Shown here in pieces: positions 61,394-64,000 of a stretch of DNA of 64,000 nt. Source of the stretch: Arenibaculum pallidiluteum (GTDB lineage Bacteria > Pseudomonadota > Alphaproteobacteria > Azospirillales > Azospirillaceae); assembly GCF_017355985.1 (NCBI RefSeq), contig NZ_JAFIQU010000001.1:682001-746000 (forward strand), in the 5' to 3' direction. Both the position numbers and the translations under genes were made by a program. Numbering within the stretch: position 1 is the first letter of the stretch; every line of letters starts with the position of its first letter. The notes under the pieces are model-generated. The model was not told the origin of the DNA, made no database searches, and saw only the letters and a list, made by a program, of their open reading frames with translations.

Positions 61394-63283
61394 TCAGGAC
61401 GGCCCGAACAGCGCGCTGTCGCCGAGCTCGGCAGCGCGGTTGCGCTCGAGCTCCTGGTTGTAGCGGCGCAGCGCATAGGCTTCGGTCAGATATCCAATCG
61501 GCTTGCGCACCCCGGTTGCGGGGATCACCGCCAGCGTCTCCATCTCCGCGGAGACAAACCGGTTCAGCGCCGTGCGCACATTCTGGCCGGGCAGGAGATA
61601 CTGTGTCGGACCATGCCGGATGTCGCAGGCGCGCAGTTCGTCCAGCTTCGCATCCAGGTCAGGGGAATGGGCCTCGGTCATGGCGACGATGCCGGCATAG
61701 TTGCCTTCGGCATCGACCAGGAAGACGTGCTTGGTTCCGCCCAGCGGATATCTCGCGCGCAGATCCGCGAGCGGCAAGTCCTCCGGGGCGGTCTGGACGT
61801 CCTTGCGCATCAGCGAGCCGACGGTGAGGTCGCGGATCCAGCCGATGTCGCTGGCATCGCGGATCGGCACGCCGCGGATGTGGAAGCGCCAGGTCGAGAA
61901 GGAATAGCCGAAGGTCTGCCGCACGGCGAAGGAGGCCGTGACCACAGCCACCAGCACGCCGACCGTGGCCGAGAAGTCGCCCGTCAGTTCCAGGACCAGC
62001 AGCGTCATGGTCACCGGCGCGCCGATGACGGCTGCCGCCATCGCCCCCATGCCGACCAGCACCGTCGCCACGCGGTCCAGCGCAAGGCTGGGGGCCACCC
62101 AGTCGACGACACCCGCGAAGGCGCCGCCGAGCAATGCGCCGAGGAACAGGGACGAGCCGAACAGGCCGCCCCGGAACCCGGCCCCCACCGACACGGCCGA
62201 GGCGACCGCCTTTGCCGCCAGCAGGGCCAGCAGCAGCTCAAGCGGAAGGCCGACATCGATCGTGGTCTGGATCGCCCCCTGCCCGCTTCCCAGCACCTGC
62301 GGATAGGCCAGAGCGACCAGCCCCACCACCAGTCCTCCGATCGCCGGGCGGATCCAGCGCGGCAAGGGCAGGCGCGCGGCCTGCCTCTCGATGGCGGCGA
62401 CCGTCCGCATTACGGCCACGCCCAGCGCGGCCGCCAGGGCGCCCAGCAGCATGAAGAAGACGTAGTCGTGCCGCTCGAGGGCGATCGAGGAGGCGACGGA
62501 GAAGATCGGCTCCGAGCCCGTGCCGATCTGCGCGACGAAGGTCGCCGCCAGGCTCGCCACCAGGACCGGACCGAGGTTGGACGCGGCATAGGTACCAATG
62601 ACCAGCTCGAAGGCGTAGAAGGCGCCGGCAAAGGGCGCGTGAAACGCGGCCGCCAGGGCGGCACCGGCACCGCAGCCCACCAGCAGGCGCAAGTCGCTGC
62701 GCCGCAGCCCAGTCAACTTCCCGGCCTTGGAAGCCAGCCCCGCGCCGAGCTGTGCGTAGGCCGCCTCCATCCCGACCGAGGCTCCGCACCCCGTCGACAG
62801 CATGGTCGAGGCGGTCAGGCGCAGGCTGTCCGTCAGCGACATCCGTCCGCCATAGAGGGCGTTCGCCTCGATGGGATCGATGACCTCACGCGGGCGGATC
62901 CGTCGTACCCAGTGGATCGCCAAGCCGACCACCAGCCCGCCCACGGCGGGCACGGCGACCACGTGCCACGGCGTCAGATCGACGCCCTGGCTCAGATGCG
63001 CGCCCCCCTCGATCAGGAAGAGCAGCTCGTGCATCCACTGCACCACCTCGTGCAGCAGGGTCACCACCAGGCCTACGACACAGCCGACGAGGGCCGCCAG
63101 ACCGACGACCAGAATTTCGTTGTTGCGCGCGTGCTTGCGCGTGAGCCCCCGCAGCGCGGCGCGCGCCCGCTGCCGCAGCGTGCGCACGAGCCGTACCCCC
63201 TCGGCCGTGGGGCGCCGTCCGTCGACCGTTCCGTCGGGCGTGCCCTCGGGCGCCCTGTCGAGCGTCGGGGAGTCCTGCTGCAT
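61394..63283 (-). CDS. ClC-family chloride channel/antiporter with C-terminal CBS domains
   Basis: A 629-residue membrane protein. The ClC core spans about residues 60-445 with many hydrophobic helices. The anion-filter motifs are GCGASVGMEAAYAQ (the G-x-E-x-x-x-Q type with the gating Glu), GAGAALAAAFHAPFAGAFYA, and GFRGGLFGSSLFLGA. Two CBS domains (about 470-600, LTVGSLMRKDVQTAPEDLP and TVAPEDLPL-like segments) regulate it. It exchanges Cl- for H+ or conducts Cl-. ATG 63283 is used. The first 55 residues are a charged cytoplasmic extension. Confidence 0.92.
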   Translation of the reverse strand: MQQDSPTLDRAPEGTPDGTVDGRRPTAEGVRLVRTLRQRARAALRGLTRKHARNNEILVVGLAALVGCVVGLVVTLLHEVVQWMHELLFLIEGGAHLSQGVDLTPWHVVAVPAVGGLVVGLAIHWVRRIRPREVIDPIEANALYGGRMSLTDSLRLTASTMLSTGCGASVGMEAAYAQLGAGLASKAGKLTGLRRSDLRLLVGCGAGAALAAAFHAPFAGAFYAFELVIGTYAASNLGPVLVASLAATFVAQIGTGSEPIFSVASSIALERHDYVFFMLLGALAAALGVAVMRTVAAIERQAARLPLPRWIRPAIGGLVVGLVALAYPQVLGSGQGAIQTTIDVGLPLELLLALLAAKAVASAVSVGAGFRGGLFGSSLFLGALLGGAFAGVVDWVAPSLALDRVATVLVGMGAMAAAVIGAPVTMTLLVLELTGDFSATVGVLVAVVTASFAVRQTFGYSFSTWRFHIRGVPIRDASDIGWIRDLTVGSLMRKDVQTAPEDLPLADLRARYPLGGTKHVFLVDAEGNYAGIVAMTEAHSPDLDAKLDELRACDIRHGPTQYLLPGQNVRTALNRFVSAEMETLAVIPATGVRKPIGYLTEAYALRRYNQELERNRAAELGDSALFGPS

Positions 63284-63606
63284 GGCGTCCTTGATGAGGA
63301 AGTTCGCGGTGGCGGGTCCTACCCTTCAAACACCGCCGGGCGGCTGGGGTGCCGTCGGCGACCTGGCTTCTGCCTCTGCCTGCCCGCGCCCGCTACGGCA
63401 CCAGCCATGCGACGATCCAGGCCGGCCATGACGGCAGCGACTGCCGCCTTGCTCCCGCGGACGCGGTCAAGGGGCCGGACAGGGTCGAGGCGGCCTTTCC
63501 GCCGCCTCGAGGAGCTTCGCCGCATCGCCGCCGCCGGCCCCGGATCCTGGCGGCGATCCTTGCCTCCTGTCCGGGGAACGGCTCCCGGCTCCACTTCATG
63601 GCCGGC
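63284..63606. other. Intergenic region, no gene supported
   Basis: About 320 bases between the ClC gene and the aldo/keto reductase gene. A minus-strand frame starting at 63599 (MKWSREPFPGQEARIAARIR) begins 8 bases after the reductase stop, but it is Arg/Pro-rich and has no ribosome site, so it is not called. Promoter signals for ClC are not obvious. Confidence 0.3.
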
Positions 63607-64000
63607 TCAGGCGGCGGCCCCCGTGGCAGCGCGCTCGACCAGGGGGCGACGGCGGAATCCCGCCTGCGTCAGCGCCGGCGGCATGTAGGGCGCGTGCAGC
63701 GGTCCGATGTCGGTTCCGGGCGCGACGATCGCGTCGATCCGGTCCAGGACCTCGTCCCCGAGAACGACCCCACTGCCGGCGAGCAGGTTGTCAAGTTGCT
63801 CCATCGTACGTGGGCCCAGGATGGCCGAGGTCACGCCGGGATGGGCGATCACGAAGGCCACCGCCATATGAGCGAGCGGCAGCCCCGCCTCCTGCGCCAG
63901 CGGGATGAGCTGCTCGATCGCATCCAGCTTGCCCTGGTCGGCGAAGTACCGGGGATTGTACTTCATGCGCCCGCCTTCGGACTGCTGGCCGCGTCGGTAC
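63607..64000 (-). CDS. Aldo/keto reductase, C-terminal part (truncated by the window edge)
   Basis: The minus-strand frame runs out of the window at 64000 without a start; the visible part is about 130 codons. It contains RGQQSEGGRMKYNPRYF, DAIEQLIPLAQEAGLPLAHM, FVIAHPGVTSAILGPRTMEQ and the tail of the AKR barrel with the NADPH-binding GPRTMEQLDN segment. The catalytic tetrad would be in the missing N-terminal part. It belongs to the aldo/keto reductase (Tas/YghZ-like) group. Its neighbours give no pathway. Confidence 0.85.
   Translation of the reverse strand, partial: YRRGQQSEGGRMKYNPRYFADQGKLDAIEQLIPLAQEAGLPLAHMAVAFVIAHPGVTSAILGPRTMEQLDNLLAGSGVVLGDEVLDRIDAIVAPGTDIGPLHAPYMPPALTQAGFRRRPLVERAATGAAA

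Noticed and set aside
62134..62454. Arg/Pro-rich plus frame inside the ClC gene
   Set aside because: It is antisense to a gene with conserved channel motifs and shows shadow-frame composition.
1..64000. CRISPR arrays, prophage or integron
   Set aside because: No regularly spaced repeats, no cas, phage structural or integrase genes were seen; the only long direct repeats are the 73-bp pair.

Overview
The window is 64 kb of high-GC DNA with densely packed genes, SD-led GTG and ATG starts and many 4-bp gene overlaps. The gene families suggest an alphaproteobacterium of the Hyphomicrobiales (Methylobacteriaceae or Bosea-like). They include an RbsABC-type sugar importer with an SMP-30 lactonase, a MaoC-Pta/AckA/FabI operon, a GAF-HisKA_3 kinase with a LuxR-type regulator, a molybdenum hydroxylase pair with a TAT signal, and an AidB-like dehydrogenase. 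This placement is inference. No rRNA, tRNA, CRISPR array or intact transposase was recognised.

Layout. 1-8.7 kb: tail of a NitT/TauT-type ABC permease, a D-2-hydroxyacid dehydrogenase, the MaoC-Pta / acetate kinase / FabI operon, a glycosyltransferase and a GNAT acetyltransferase. 8.7-14.6 kb: a five-gene minus-strand sugar ABC operon in the order binding protein, ATPase, two permeases, lactonase. 14.9-28.9 kb: CorA, an MFS transporter, a PAP2 / histidine kinase / response regulator / GT2 cluster, a second histidine kinase, an exported molybdenum hydroxylase with its 2Fe-2S subunit, an AidB-like flavoprotein and a DTW-domain tRNA modifier.

28.9-50.2 kb is different: visibly lower GC, loosely packed, and rich in regulators (orphan receiver, histidine kinase, two AraC, one TetR, MCPs). 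It holds small redox enzymes (two SDRs, an aldo/keto reductase, an NmrA-like protein) and at least two decayed genes, an MFS transporter and a LysR regulator. It reads as an accessory region under turnover. A hemerythrin next to a PAS-MCP-PilZ receptor lies inside it and looks like an oxygen or redox taxis module. A TetR gene and an SDR are divergent around a striking nested palindrome.

50.2-64 kb: an MCP, a DSD1-type PLP enzyme, and then the most unusual locus, three minus-strand genes at 53.97-57.53 kb. They encode a 173-residue helical protein, a 735-residue protein ending in an HEVGH zincin-like domain, and a CpXC-domain protein. Two 73-bp direct repeats, about 78 percent identical, flank this trio at 53818-53890 and 57685-57757. 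The window ends with a PRISE-type SDR, Dps, a CBS-BON protein, an alpha/beta hydrolase, a ClC channel with CBS domains and a truncated aldo/keto reductase.
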